From contig JAFGIZ010000271.1 of assembly GCA_016929365.1 (NCBI GenBank), forward strand, positions 1-26,588: a DNA stretch of 26,588 nucleotides, written 5' to 3'. The position numbers and the translations under genes are program-made. The notes under the pieces were generated by a model, which was given only the letters and a program-made list of their open reading frames with translations, did no database searches and had not been told where the DNA came from. Positions 1 to 6,934 of the stretch are shown piece after piece (within the stretch, counting starts at the first letter, position 1; each line of letters begins with the position of its first letter). This DNA comes from Lentisphaerota bacterium (GTDB lineage Bacteria > Verrucomicrobiota > Kiritimatiellia > UBA8416 > JAFGIZ01).

Positions 1-1017
1 CGACGGCGGACAGTCGATCAGCACGACGTCATAGGCGGGCGCCGGCCCGCCGGGGGCCAGGAGCGGCGTGAGCACGTTGTTCAGGCAGTGCAGGTAGCCG
101 TCCAGGCGCGCGATATCGACCTCCGAACCGGCGAGGTCGAGTTCCGAGGGAATGAGGTCGAGGCGCTCGACGGCGGTCGGCCGGATGACGTCGGCCGCGG
201 CGCCGTCGCCCAGCAGCGCGCCGTAGAGGCTCCGTCCCGGAACCGGATCGACGCCGAGACCGCTCGTGGCGTTGGCCTGGGGGTCGAGATCCACGAGCAG
301 CACCCGCTTGCCCTTCTCGGCCAGGCAGGCGGCGAGATTGACGGCGGTGGTCGTTTTGCCGACGCCGCCCTTCTGGTTGGCGAAGGCGATGACGGCGGCG
401 CGCCCGGGTTGTGCCGCACCCGCGGCCGGGTGCGCGGGCCCGGCAGGGGCCGGGGCCGCCGCGGGCGGGGGATTGCGGATCATGCCGGTGTGACGCGCGT
501 AGGCGAAGAGGCCGCCGGCGGCCACGACGGGCGCGACGTCGCCCAGGGGCTTCAGCCGGAACGCGGCCCCGGTGCGCGTGTTGCGCAGGCGCCCGGCTGC
601 CGGATCGAGCTCGGCCGTGTCGCCGGTGCGGAATTCAGGCACCAGGGAGGTTTCGCTTTCGATCGGATACACCTCGCCCGTGGCGACGGCGTTGCGGAAA
701 AAGATGCGGGCATAACCCGCGGCGACGACGGCCTTGACGCCGGCCGCCCCGAGCGCGATGGGCGCATGCTCGCGCGAGGACCCGCAGCCGAAATTGCGGC
801 CGGCGATGACGATTGTATAAGGCGAGCGTTCGGCGCCCGCTGCGACGAAGGGGGGGCAGTCGTCCGGCAGCCCGGCCAGGGCGTAGGATCCGAGTTTGCG
901 GTATTCCTCGGGAATCGTCGGCACGAGGTTCAGGTACTGCGCCGGAATGATCTGGTCCGTATCGACGTTGTCGCCGAGGACGTAAACCTTGCCGGTAATC
1001 AGGTGGGGCGCCGTCAC
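1..1017 (-). CDS. leuD: LeuD-ParA fusion: isopropylmalate dehydratase small subunit joined to ParA/Soj-type ATPase (partial at left edge)
   Basis: The GTG start at 1017-1015 overlaps the leuC stop by 4 bases (GTGA). Residues 1-180 are a complete short-form LeuD swivel domain, with GDNVDTDQIIPAQYL at 15-29 and NFGCGSSREH at 75-84, ending GGLFAYARHTGMI. LeuD works with LeuC to isomerise 2- and 3-isopropylmalate in leucine synthesis. The frame then continues without a stop through a Pro/Ala/Gly linker (about 181-208) into a ParA domain: deviant Walker A KGGVGKTTT from residue 216, VDLDPQANATSGLG, and the YDVVLIDCPPS motif at the window edge. I followed the codons by hand from 1017 to 1 and found one open frame. 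The ParA domain has no good separate start; the only nearby in-frame ATG is at 483, inside the LeuD tail. ParA normally partners ParB in chromosome segregation; a ParB gene would be beyond the window. A fusion is what the sequence shows. Whether the protein stays joined is unknown. Confidence 0.85.
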   Translation of the reverse strand, partial: MTAPHLITGKVYVLGDNVDTDQIIPAQYLNLVPTIPEEYRKLGSYALAGLPDDCPPFVAAGAERSPYTIVIAGRNFGCGSSREHAPIALGAAGVKAVVAAGYARIFFRNAVATGEVYPIESETSLVPEFRTGDTAELDPAAGRLRNTRTGAAFRLKPLGDVAPVVAAGGLFAYARHTGMIRNPPPAAAPAPAGPAHPAAGAAQPGRAAVIAFANQKGGVGKTTTAVNLAACLAEKGKRVLLVDLDPQANATSGLGVDPVPGRSLYGALLGDGAAADVIRPTAVERLDLIPSELDLAGSEVDIARLDGYLHCLNNVLTPLLAPGGPAPAYDVVLIDCPPS

Positions 1018-2312
1018 ATCAACTCCCGCGGGTCCGTGATATGGCCCGTAACCGCCGAGGCGGCGGCCGTGAGGGGCGAGGCCAGGTAAATCCGCGCGTC
1101 CTTGGACCCCATGCGGCCGATGAAATTCCGGTTGGTCGTGCTGATCACCGTTTCGCGGCCCGACGCCCGGCCGAAGGTATCGGGCGGACCGCCCAGGCAG
1201 GCGGCACAGGAGGGGGGCGCCACGTCGCGGCAGCCGGCGGCGGCGAAAATTTCCACCAGCGACCGGCCGTCCACGGTCTCCGTGATCAGGCCCTCGGCGA
1301 CCTCGCAGGTCGCGGGCACGAGGATGGTCTCGATCGATACGCGGCGGCCTTTCAGGATGCGCGCGGCCATGACGAAGTCGGCCAGCTTGCCGCCGGTGCA
1401 GGAGCCGATATAGGCGCGGTCCAGCGTGACGTCCGTCCGCTCGGCGGCGGGCGCATAACGGGACGGCAGATGCGGTTCGGCCACGCAGGGCACGAAGCCG
1501 GAAACGTCATAGAGGCGGTCCGCGGCGACCAACGCGTCGGGGTCGCCGTACACGGGTTCGAACGGCCGGTCGGTACGGGCGCGGACATAGGCCAGGGCTT
1601 TCTCGTCCGGCTCGATGATGCCGTTCTTGGCGCCGGCCTCGATGGCCATGTTGCAGATCGTCATGCGCTCTTCCACGTCCAGGGCCGCGATCGCCCCGCC
1701 ACGGAACTCCATGGCGCTGTAATTCGCGCCGTCGACGCCGATATCGCCGATCAGGCGCAGGATGATGTCCTTGCCCGTGACGCCGGCCGGCAGCGCGCCG
1801 TCCAGGGTGAACCGCAGGGTCGGCGGCACCTTGAGCAGCAGCTTGCCCGTGCCCATGACGAAGCCCGCGTCGGTGTTGCCGATGCCCGTGGCGAAGGCGC
1901 CGAGCGCGCCGTGCGTGCAGGTATGCGAGTCCGTACCCAGAATCACCTCGCCCGGCCGCACGTGGCCCTCCTGGGGCAGCGCCACGTGGCACACGCCCCG
2001 GTAACGCGGCGTGCCGGGGTCATAGTAATGCGGCAGGCCCTGTGCCCGGACGAACGCGCGCAGGGTGTCCACGTTGCGGTGTGCTTTCTCGTCGGCCGTA
2101 AAGATATAGTGGTCGGGAATAATGACCACCTTGTCCGGATCCCAGACGCGCGCCCCCGCGCCGAACTCCCGCTCGAACACGCCGATCGTGCCCGGCCCGC
2201 AGACGTCGTGCGTGAGCAGGACATCCACGTTGGCCCAGACCGTTTCGCCCGGCGTGACGGTAGCGCGCCCCGCCGCGCGGGCCAGAATCTTCTCCGTGAT
2301 GGTGGCGGACAT
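1014..2312 (-). CDS. leuC: 3-isopropylmalate dehydratase large subunit (LeuC, short form)
   Basis: 432 residues of the aconitase superfamily. It carries the 4Fe-4S cluster and most of the active site for the second step of leucine synthesis, acting with LeuD. Visible motifs are GTDSHTCTHGALGAFATG, GSCTGGK (Cys305), CAACLGG (Cys369 and Cys372, the CxxC cluster ligands) and the C-terminal RNFIGRMGSKDARIYLASP. The length fits the short LeuC/homoaconitase-like subfamily rather than the roughly 465-residue enterobacterial form. The frame stays open 21 codons further upstream, but MSATITEKIL at 2312 is the family-like start. A promoter reads directly into this ATG. It is followed by leuD with a 4-base overlap, so the two subunits are probably translationally coupled. 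A 2,3-dimethylmalate dehydratase or homoaconitase role cannot be excluded from sequence alone. Confidence 0.93.
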   Translation of the reverse strand: MSATITEKILARAAGRATVTPGETVWANVDVLLTHDVCGPGTIGVFEREFGAGARVWDPDKVVIIPDHYIFTADEKAHRNVDTLRAFVRAQGLPHYYDPGTPRYRGVCHVALPQEGHVRPGEVILGTDSHTCTHGALGAFATGIGNTDAGFVMGTGKLLLKVPPTLRFTLDGALPAGVTGKDIILRLIGDIGVDGANYSAMEFRGGAIAALDVEERMTICNMAIEAGAKNGIIEPDEKALAYVRARTDRPFEPVYGDPDALVAADRLYDVSGFVPCVAEPHLPSRYAPAAERTDVTLDRAYIGSCTGGKLADFVMAARILKGRRVSIETILVPATCEVAEGLITETVDGRSLVEIFAAAGCRDVAPPSCAACLGGPPDTFGRASGRETVISTTNRNFIGRMGSKDARIYLASPLTAAASAVTGHITDPRELM

Positions 2313-2319
2313 GGCGCGC

Positions 2320-2348
2320 ACTATAGCGGATCGGCGGCCGGGGGCCAA
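2320..2348 (-). promoter_or_regulatory. Predicted sigma-70 promoter of leuC, probably leaderless
   Basis: On the minus strand TTGGCC (2348-2343), a 17-base spacer and TATAGT (2325-2320). The -10 box ends 7 bases before the leuC ATG at 2312 and no Shine-Dalgarno sequence lies between. Transcription would begin at or next to the start codon. It lies in the 59-base gap downstream of the orphan gene's stop. Confidence 0.55.
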
Positions 2349-2371
2349 CTCCAACCTTGCGCCGCCGGGCC

Positions 2372-3073
2372 TCAACGCTTATGCGACTTGACCAGGGAAA
2401 AAAAGCGGTCCTGGTACTCCTCGAAGAGGCCGTAGTTCTGGAGTTTGCGGCCGAGCGGGGCGATCAGGCCGGGATCGCGGGCCGCGGCGTGGAACTCCTG
2501 TTCGAGGTCCTGGCGTACGCCGCGCGGGATGCCCTGCTCGTCGTTGAAGAGGCTGCGCCTGGCCATCTCGCGGATATTGGTCCGGGCGGAACCCTGGATC
2601 ACTTCCCAGAACAGCTTGATCAGGCACACGTCCCACGGTTCGTCAACGCCCACCACCACGGCCGCCAGGGGATCGTTCCGCGACTCCACGTCCTCTTTGA
2701 CCCGTTCGGTCACGGCCTCGACGTTGTCCGTGATCACGTGCTCGCTGAAGGATTCCTGCTTCAGGCGGTACCCGTATTGCAGGATGCGGATCTCCTTTTC
2801 GTGCTCCCGGAGCCAGTCGACATATTTTTCGGCCTCCTCGCTGAATCCCTCGAGCAGGGTCCTGGAATAGGCCTCGGGCGTGATGATTTTCGGCTGGCTG
2901 GCCAGCATCCGCCCCTGGCGGACTCGGACCTGGTCGACGGTGTCCATCAGCTCGCTGACGAGATGATAGTTCAGCACCGTGGTGCCGAACGTTTCGAGGT
3001 GCCGCGAGGGCAGGCGGACGATCTCCGTGTTGTTCACGGCATACCAGAAATCGAATGGATCGCGCTTCTTCAT
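2372..3073 (-). CDS. Conserved-looking hypothetical protein, function unknown
   Basis: 233 residues, soluble, with no signal peptide or membrane segment. I do not recognise a named domain. It begins MKKRDPFDFWYAVNNTEIV, is rich in charged residues and likely mostly helical (for example a Glu/Lys-rich stretch around residues 75-105), and ends in a basic tail (SLVKSHKR). The sequence looks like a constrained real protein rather than a GC-rich shadow: balanced composition, many Tyr/Phe/Trp/Asn residues, and its own promoter with a 17-base leader. I have a weak memory of similar proteins in PVC-group genomes, which I could not check. It lies between dtd and leuC on the same strand, 59 bases upstream of leuC, so it may be partly co-transcribed with leucine genes without sharing their function. 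Confidence 0.82.
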   Translation of the reverse strand: MKKRDPFDFWYAVNNTEIVRLPSRHLETFGTTVLNYHLVSELMDTVDQVRVRQGRMLASQPKIITPEAYSRTLLEGFSEEAEKYVDWLREHEKEIRILQYGYRLKQESFSEHVITDNVEAVTERVKEDVESRNDPLAAVVVGVDEPWDVCLIKLFWEVIQGSARTNIREMARRSLFNDEQGIPRGVRQDLEQEFHAAARDPGLIAPLGRKLQNYGLFEEYQDRFFSLVKSHKR

Positions 3074-3090
3074 CGATCGAACTCAACACA

Positions 3091-3119
3091 ATCATAGCAA
3101 GGCCGCGGGCGTAATGCAA
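3091..3119 (-). promoter_or_regulatory. Predicted sigma-70 promoter of the 233-residue orphan gene
   Basis: On the minus strand TTGCAT (3119-3114), a 17-base spacer and TATGAT (3096-3091). The -10 box matches 5 of 6 consensus positions. The start codon at 3073 lies 17 bases after the -10 box, leaving a leader of about 10 bases with no clear Shine-Dalgarno. Confidence 0.55.
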
Positions 3120-3211
3120 ACGGCGCGGACAGCCTGCGCGCGGCCCCGCCCGGTTTTCGCGGCGGGCCGGGTATTCAAGCGGAAATCCCTGCGTTTCGCC
3201 GCGCCCCGTGC

Positions 3212-3658
3212 TCAATCGGTATTCAGCTCGACGGTGACGGGGCCGTCGTTGACGAGCTCGACCTGCATCATGGCGCCGAAGCGGCCGGTGGCGACGCGGC
3301 CGGCGCCGAGCTCGGCGCGGAGGGCGGCGACGTACGCGTTGTAGAGCGCTTCCGCGCGTTCCGGCGGGGCCGCGCGGCCGAATCCCGGGCGGTGGCCCTT
3401 GCGCGTATCGGCATAGAGGGTAAACTGCGAAACGACCAGGATGTCCCCGCCGATATCGCACACCGACCGGTTCATCTTGCCGGCGTCGTCGGGAAAAACC
3501 CGCAGGCGGAGCGTCTTGTCGGCGAGACGGCGCGCGTCGTCCTCGCTGTCCCCGTCGCGGACACCGAGCAGGACGAGGTGGCCGCGGCCGGCGGCGCCGG
3601 CCGTTTCGCCGCCGATCGTTACGGCGGCCCGGGCCACGCGCTGGATAAGGGCTTTCAT
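3212..3658 (-). CDS. dtd: D-aminoacyl-tRNA deacylase (DTD)
   Basis: 148 residues, the usual DTD length. It hydrolyses D-amino acids, and glycine mischarged on tRNA-Ala, from tRNA in the cytoplasm. The two signature motifs are present: SQFTLYAD at residues 77-84, and NDGPVT at 137-142 with the Gly-Pro pair (139-140) that forms the cross-subunit chirality filter in this dimeric family. The frame is open upstream to 3763, but MKALIQRV at 3658 matches the family N-terminus and the extra 35 residues look like noise. It is transcribed divergently from the first glycosyltransferase at 3744 and marks the border between housekeeping genes and the polysaccharide locus. Confidence 0.95.
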   Translation of the reverse strand: MKALIQRVARAAVTIGGETAGAAGRGHLVLLGVRDGDSEDDARRLADKTLRLRVFPDDAGKMNRSVCDIGGDILVVSQFTLYADTRKGHRPGFGRAAPPERAEALYNAYVAALRAELGAGRVATGRFGAMMQVELVNDGPVTVELNTD

Positions 3659-3671
3659 GGACGCGGCCGGT

Positions 3672-3701
3672 ATGGTATCGGTCTGCGGCGTGGGGTGTCG
3701 A
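3672..3701 (-). promoter_or_regulatory. Possible promoter of dtd
   Basis: On the minus strand TCGACA (3701-3696, 5 of 6 to the -35 consensus), an 18-base spacer and TACCAT (3677-3672, 4 of 6). It ends 13 bases before the dtd ATG. It is weaker than the two promoters to its left. Confidence 0.35.
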
Positions 3702-3743
3702 GGCCGGAACGCGGGCCGGCGGAGCGCGTGGGGAAGCCGTACG

Positions 3744-4874
3744 TTGAACCTGAGCGTGGTCATACTGTTGAACGACCTGGCGGTGGGCGGGTCGGAACGC
3801 CAGGCGCTGCGGCTGGCCGCGGCGCTCCAGGCGCGCGGGGCACGGGTAACCGTCGCGGGGCTGGCGGGGCCCGGCCCCCTCGAGGCGGTGTGCCGGGAAC
3901 GCGGCGTGGCCTGCCGGTCGTGCGCCTTGCGTTATCCGCTCAGCCCGTTCTACGCCCCGTTCAACCTGGTCCGGGCGCGCCGTTTCCTGGAGGCGTTGCG
4001 GCCGGATGTGATTCTCGGCTACACGGGTGTTCCCAACGTGTACGGGGCGCTGACCTGGCGCGAGGCGGGGGCGCGGCGGTTCGTCTGGAACCAGCGCAGC
4101 GCCGGGTTGTACCGCATGCCGCGGCTGCTGGAGCGGGCCGCGGTCCGGCGTACGCCGGCCTTTACGGCCAACGCGCAGTCGGGCGTCGATTTTCTGACGC
4201 GCACCCTGGGCGTGCCGGCGGAACGCATTGCGCTCGTGCACAACGGCGTCGAGCCGGCGCCGGCCGCGGAACGCCGGGGCGCATGGCGCGCGCGGCTGGA
4301 GGCCGGTTCCGCGGCGCTGCTGGCGTGCATGGTCGGCAACGTGCGTCCCCCCAAGGACCACGCCGGCCTGCTGGCGGCCTGGGCGCACGTGGCGGAACGC
4401 TTCCGGCGGAGCGCCGCCAAACCGCTGCTGGTGCTGGCCGGCAGCCTGCCGCCGGAAGCGGCGGCCCTGCGCGAGGCGGCCGCGGCCCCCGCGCTGGAGG
4501 GCTCGGTGCGCTTCCTGGGTTTTCAGGAGGACGTCTACGGCCTGCTGGCCGACATGGACCTGGGCGTGTTCGCCTCCCGCAGCGAGGGGATGCCCAACGG
4601 CGTGCTGGAATGCATGGCCGCGGGGCTGCCCGTGGCGGCGACCGACCTGCCGGGCATCCGGGAGTGCCTGGGCGCGGAACAGGTCCCCTACCTGGCGCCC
4701 GTGGGGGACGTGCGGGCCCTGGCCGAGAACATCATCTGCCTGCTCCGGGATCCGGCGGAACGCCGGCGGCTGGGCGCGCTGAACCGCACCCGCATCGAAC
4801 GCGACTTTACGGTGGACAAGATGGTCGCACGCATGACGGACGTACTGCTGCCCGATGAACATCCTGCACATTAA
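3744..4874 (+). CDS. Glycosyltransferase family 4 (GT-B fold)
   Basis: 376 residues with a GT4-type retaining glycosyltransferase layout. The N-terminal acceptor domain opens with LNLSVVILLNDLAVGGSERQ, where the GGSE(R/K)Q turn is typical. The C-terminal nucleotide-sugar domain holds HNGVE, an FLGFQEDVYGLLADMD segment and the EX7E motif in SEGMPNGVLECMAAGLPVAA. The family transfers a sugar from a nucleotide donor to a lipid-linked acceptor at the cytoplasmic face. I chose TTG at 3744 because a purine-rich GGGGAAG lies about 8 bases upstream. The frame is open to 3441, but that extension is antisense to dtd and unlike the family. It is the first gene of a three-gene plus-strand run and overlaps the next start by 20 bases. 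Donor and acceptor cannot be read from sequence. Confidence 0.88.
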   Translation: MNLSVVILLNDLAVGGSERQALRLAAALQARGARVTVAGLAGPGPLEAVCRERGVACRSCALRYPLSPFYAPFNLVRARRFLEALRPDVILGYTGVPNVYGALTWREAGARRFVWNQRSAGLYRMPRLLERAAVRRTPAFTANAQSGVDFLTRTLGVPAERIALVHNGVEPAPAAERRGAWRARLEAGSAALLACMVGNVRPPKDHAGLLAAWAHVAERFRRSAAKPLLVLAGSLPPEAAALREAAAAPALEGSVRFLGFQEDVYGLLADMDLGVFASRSEGMPNGVLECMAAGLPVAATDLPGIRECLGAEQVPYLAPVGDVRALAENIICLLRDPAERRRLGALNRTRIERDFTVDKMVARMTDVLLPDEHPAH

Positions 4875-6066
4875 CGAAACGGCGGACGCGGGCGGGGCCG
4901 CGATCAGCCTCTGGCGGCTGCACCGGGCCCTGCAGGAAGCAGGGCACGCATCCCGGGTGCTCGTCGGGTGGACCGCGCGGCGCGGGCCGGACGTGGCGGC
5001 GCTGGGCCGGCAGTCCTTCGTGAGCAAGCTGGGCTACCACGGGTTCAACCTGCTGGGCCTGAACTATGTCGGCATCCTGAACGGACGGCGGGTCCTGCGG
5101 CACCCTTTCGTGCGGGAGGCCGACGTCATTCACCTGCACAACCTGCACGGGGGATACCTGAGCTACCGGCTGCTGCCGCGGCTGTCCCGCGCGGCGCCGC
5201 TGGTCTGGACGCTGCACGACATGTGGGCGTTGACCGGCCATTGCGCGCACGGCCTCGACTGCGTGCGCTGGCGGGCCGGCTGCGGCCGCTGTCCGTATCC
5301 GCGCCTGTACCCGCCGATCCGCCGGGACGCCACGCGATGGGAATGGCGCCTGAAGCGCCGGCTTTACCGCCGTGCGCGGATCACGGCGGTCTGCCCGAGC
5401 CTCTGGCTGACCGGCCTGGCGCGCGAGGCGCTGGCGGACTGCATGCCGGTCCGCCACGTGCCGCACGGCGTGGACACAACGCGGTTCCGGCCCGCGGACC
5501 GCGGCGCCAGCCGGCGGGCGCTGGGCCTGCCGGCGGACCGGAAGGTGGTGCTCTTCGCGGCGCAGGACGTGGATAATCCCTACAAGGATGCGCCCCTGCT
5601 GTACGCGGCCCTGCGTGCGCTCGACCCCGCGCTGCGCGAGCGCAGCCTGCTGCTTGTTGTGGGAGGGGGGGGCCGGGGCGCGCCGCCGGAAACGCACCTG
5701 CCCGTGCGGCGGCTGGGCGCCGTGCGCGACGAGGCCGTCCTGGCGCAAGCCTATGCCGCGGCGGACGTCGTGGCGCACCCGACACGGGCGGATAACCAGC
5801 CCCTCGTCGTCATGGAAGCGCTGGCCTGCGGGGTTCCCGTGGTCGCCACGGAGGTGGGCGGCATTCCGGAGATGGTCCGCCACGGCGAAACGGGCCTGCT
5901 GGCCGCGCCGGGCGACGCGGACGGATTCCGCGCCGGACTGGAAGCCCTGCTTGACGATCCGGCCCGCGCGGCGGCGATGGGCGCCCGCGGGCGCGCCTTC
6001 GCGGAACGGGAGTACGGCCCGGAGCGGTGGGTCCGGGACATGGAGGAGGTGTACCGTGCGGCTTAA
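4855..6066 (+). CDS. Glycosyltransferase family 4, WcaC-like subfamily with a four-cysteine loop
   Basis: 403 residues. The N-terminus MNILHINETADAGGAAIS and the HLHNLHGGYLSY segment identify the GT4 acceptor domain. TLHDMWALTGHC is followed by a loop with Cys130, Cys136, Cys143 and Cys146, which I associate with WcaC-like colanic-acid-type transferases and which could bind a metal. The donor-binding domain has HGVDTTRF and the variant DX7E motif in ADNQPLVVMEALACGVP, then GGIPEMVRHGETGLL. It overlaps the previous gene by 20 bases and the following GT2 by 11 bases, so the three are likely co-translated. An eight-G run at 5665-5672 lies inside a Gly-Gly-Gly-Gly stretch. It probably adds a sugar to a lipid-linked glycan at the inner face of the cytoplasmic membrane. 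Confidence 0.9.
   Translation: MNILHINETADAGGAAISLWRLHRALQEAGHASRVLVGWTARRGPDVAALGRQSFVSKLGYHGFNLLGLNYVGILNGRRVLRHPFVREADVIHLHNLHGGYLSYRLLPRLSRAAPLVWTLHDMWALTGHCAHGLDCVRWRAGCGRCPYPRLYPPIRRDATRWEWRLKRRLYRRARITAVCPSLWLTGLAREALADCMPVRHVPHGVDTTRFRPADRGASRRALGLPADRKVVLFAAQDVDNPYKDAPLLYAALRALDPALRERSLLLVVGGGGRGAPPETHLPVRRLGAVRDEAVLAQAYAAADVVAHPTRADNQPLVVMEALACGVPVVATEVGGIPEMVRHGETGLLAAPGDADGFRAGLEALLDDPARAAAMGARGRAFAEREYGPERWVRDMEEVYRAA
6042..6050 (+). promoter_or_regulatory. Strong Shine-Dalgarno fixing the GTG start of the GT2 gene
   Basis: GGAGGAGGT lies inside the end of the preceding GT4 gene, with 5 bases between it and the GTG at 6056. It decides the start of the GT2 gene, whose frame is otherwise open from 5588. 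Confidence 0.75.
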
Positions 6067-6934
6067 GGATCTGCCCCTGGTCTCGATTGTCGTACCCAAC
6101 CTGAACGGCGGGGCGACGCTGGGCCGGACGCTGGACAGCCTGCTCGAGCAGGCCTATCCCCGGCTGGAAATCATGGTCGTCGACGGCGGCTCGCAAGACA
6201 ACAGCCTTGCGGTGATCCGAGCCTACGAGCCGCACCTGGCCTGGTGGGTCAGCGAGCCGGACGGCGGCCAGGCCGCCGCGATCAACAAGGGCCTGGCGCA
6301 CGGGCGGGGGGACCTGGCGGGCTGGCTGTGCAGCGACGACGTGCTGGCGCCGGGCGCGCTGGACCATGTCTGCCGCTGCTTCGCGGAGCAACCGCGCGTG
6401 GACGTCGTGGCGGGCGCCTGCGAGGTGATCGACGACCGCCGCCCGGGGCCGCCGCGGCGCCGCATCTTCCGCGTGCGGCGGTCCTGCCTCGATCTGCTCC
6501 CCGCGTACAACGGCCTGATGCAGCCGAGCTGCTTCTGGCGGCGGCGCCTGCACAAGCGGGAGCCGCTCCTGGACGAGTCGCTGCACTATGCCATGGACGT
6601 GGAGCTGTGGTGCCATTTCCGGTCGCTCGGCGCCTGCTGGTATTTCACGCCCGCGATCCTGAGCGCGTTTCGGATCGGCGCGCATACCAAGAGCGGTTCC
6701 GGCGGCGCGGCCATTGCCGCGGAGCTGGACCGCGTCTACCGGCGCTACACGCGGGACCGGGTTCCGCTGAGCTTCTGGTACCGGAGGCTGCGCTATCCCT
6801 TCGAACGCCTGCTGCGGCGCGACCGGGGCGTGCTTCGGCTGGGACTCCTGCGCGCGGTTCAGGCGGTGTGGATGCTGAGCTTCATGCCTTTCTACGGCTA
6901 CCGGCGCGTGCGTTACATGAGCTGGCCCGCCTGA
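6056..6934 (+). CDS. Glycosyltransferase family 2 (GT-A fold)
   Basis: 292 residues. PLVSIVVPNLNGGATL begins the nucleotide-binding fold and VVDGGSQDNS contains Asp43. The GGQAAAINKGLAHGRGDLAG segment and SDD (Asp94-Asp95, the metal-binding DXD equivalent) are characteristic of GT2 enzymes that build bacterial surface glycans. The C-terminal third is basic and aromatic, with a hydrophobic stretch near the end (about 268-281) that may associate with the membrane. The GTG start is set by a strong ribosome site. It is the last gene of this plus-strand run. Its 3' end overlaps the convergent GT4 gene by 22 bases, which leaves no room for an ordinary terminator. Confidence 0.9.
   Translation: MRLKDLPLVSIVVPNLNGGATLGRTLDSLLEQAYPRLEIMVVDGGSQDNSLAVIRAYEPHLAWWVSEPDGGQAAAINKGLAHGRGDLAGWLCSDDVLAPGALDHVCRCFAEQPRVDVVAGACEVIDDRRPGPPRRRIFRVRRSCLDLLPAYNGLMQPSCFWRRRLHKREPLLDESLHYAMDVELWCHFRSLGACWYFTPAILSAFRIGAHTKSGSGGAAIAAELDRVYRRYTRDRVPLSFWYRRLRYPFERLLRRDRGVLRLGLLRAVQAVWMLSFMPFYGYRRVRYMSWPA

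Noticed and set aside
81..419. Separate minus-strand ORF with GTG start at 419 over the ParA region
   Set aside because: It is in a different frame from the ParA motifs; its Ser/Pro/Arg-rich product is a shadow.
1041..2435. 464-codon plus-strand ORF opposite leuC
   Set aside because: Antisense shadow of a well-supported leuC, with Arg/Gly/His-rich sequence and no domain.
2643..5027. 794-codon minus-strand ORF spanning dtd and the first GT4
   Set aside because: It crosses several real genes in other frames; its composition is typical of GC-rich antisense reading.
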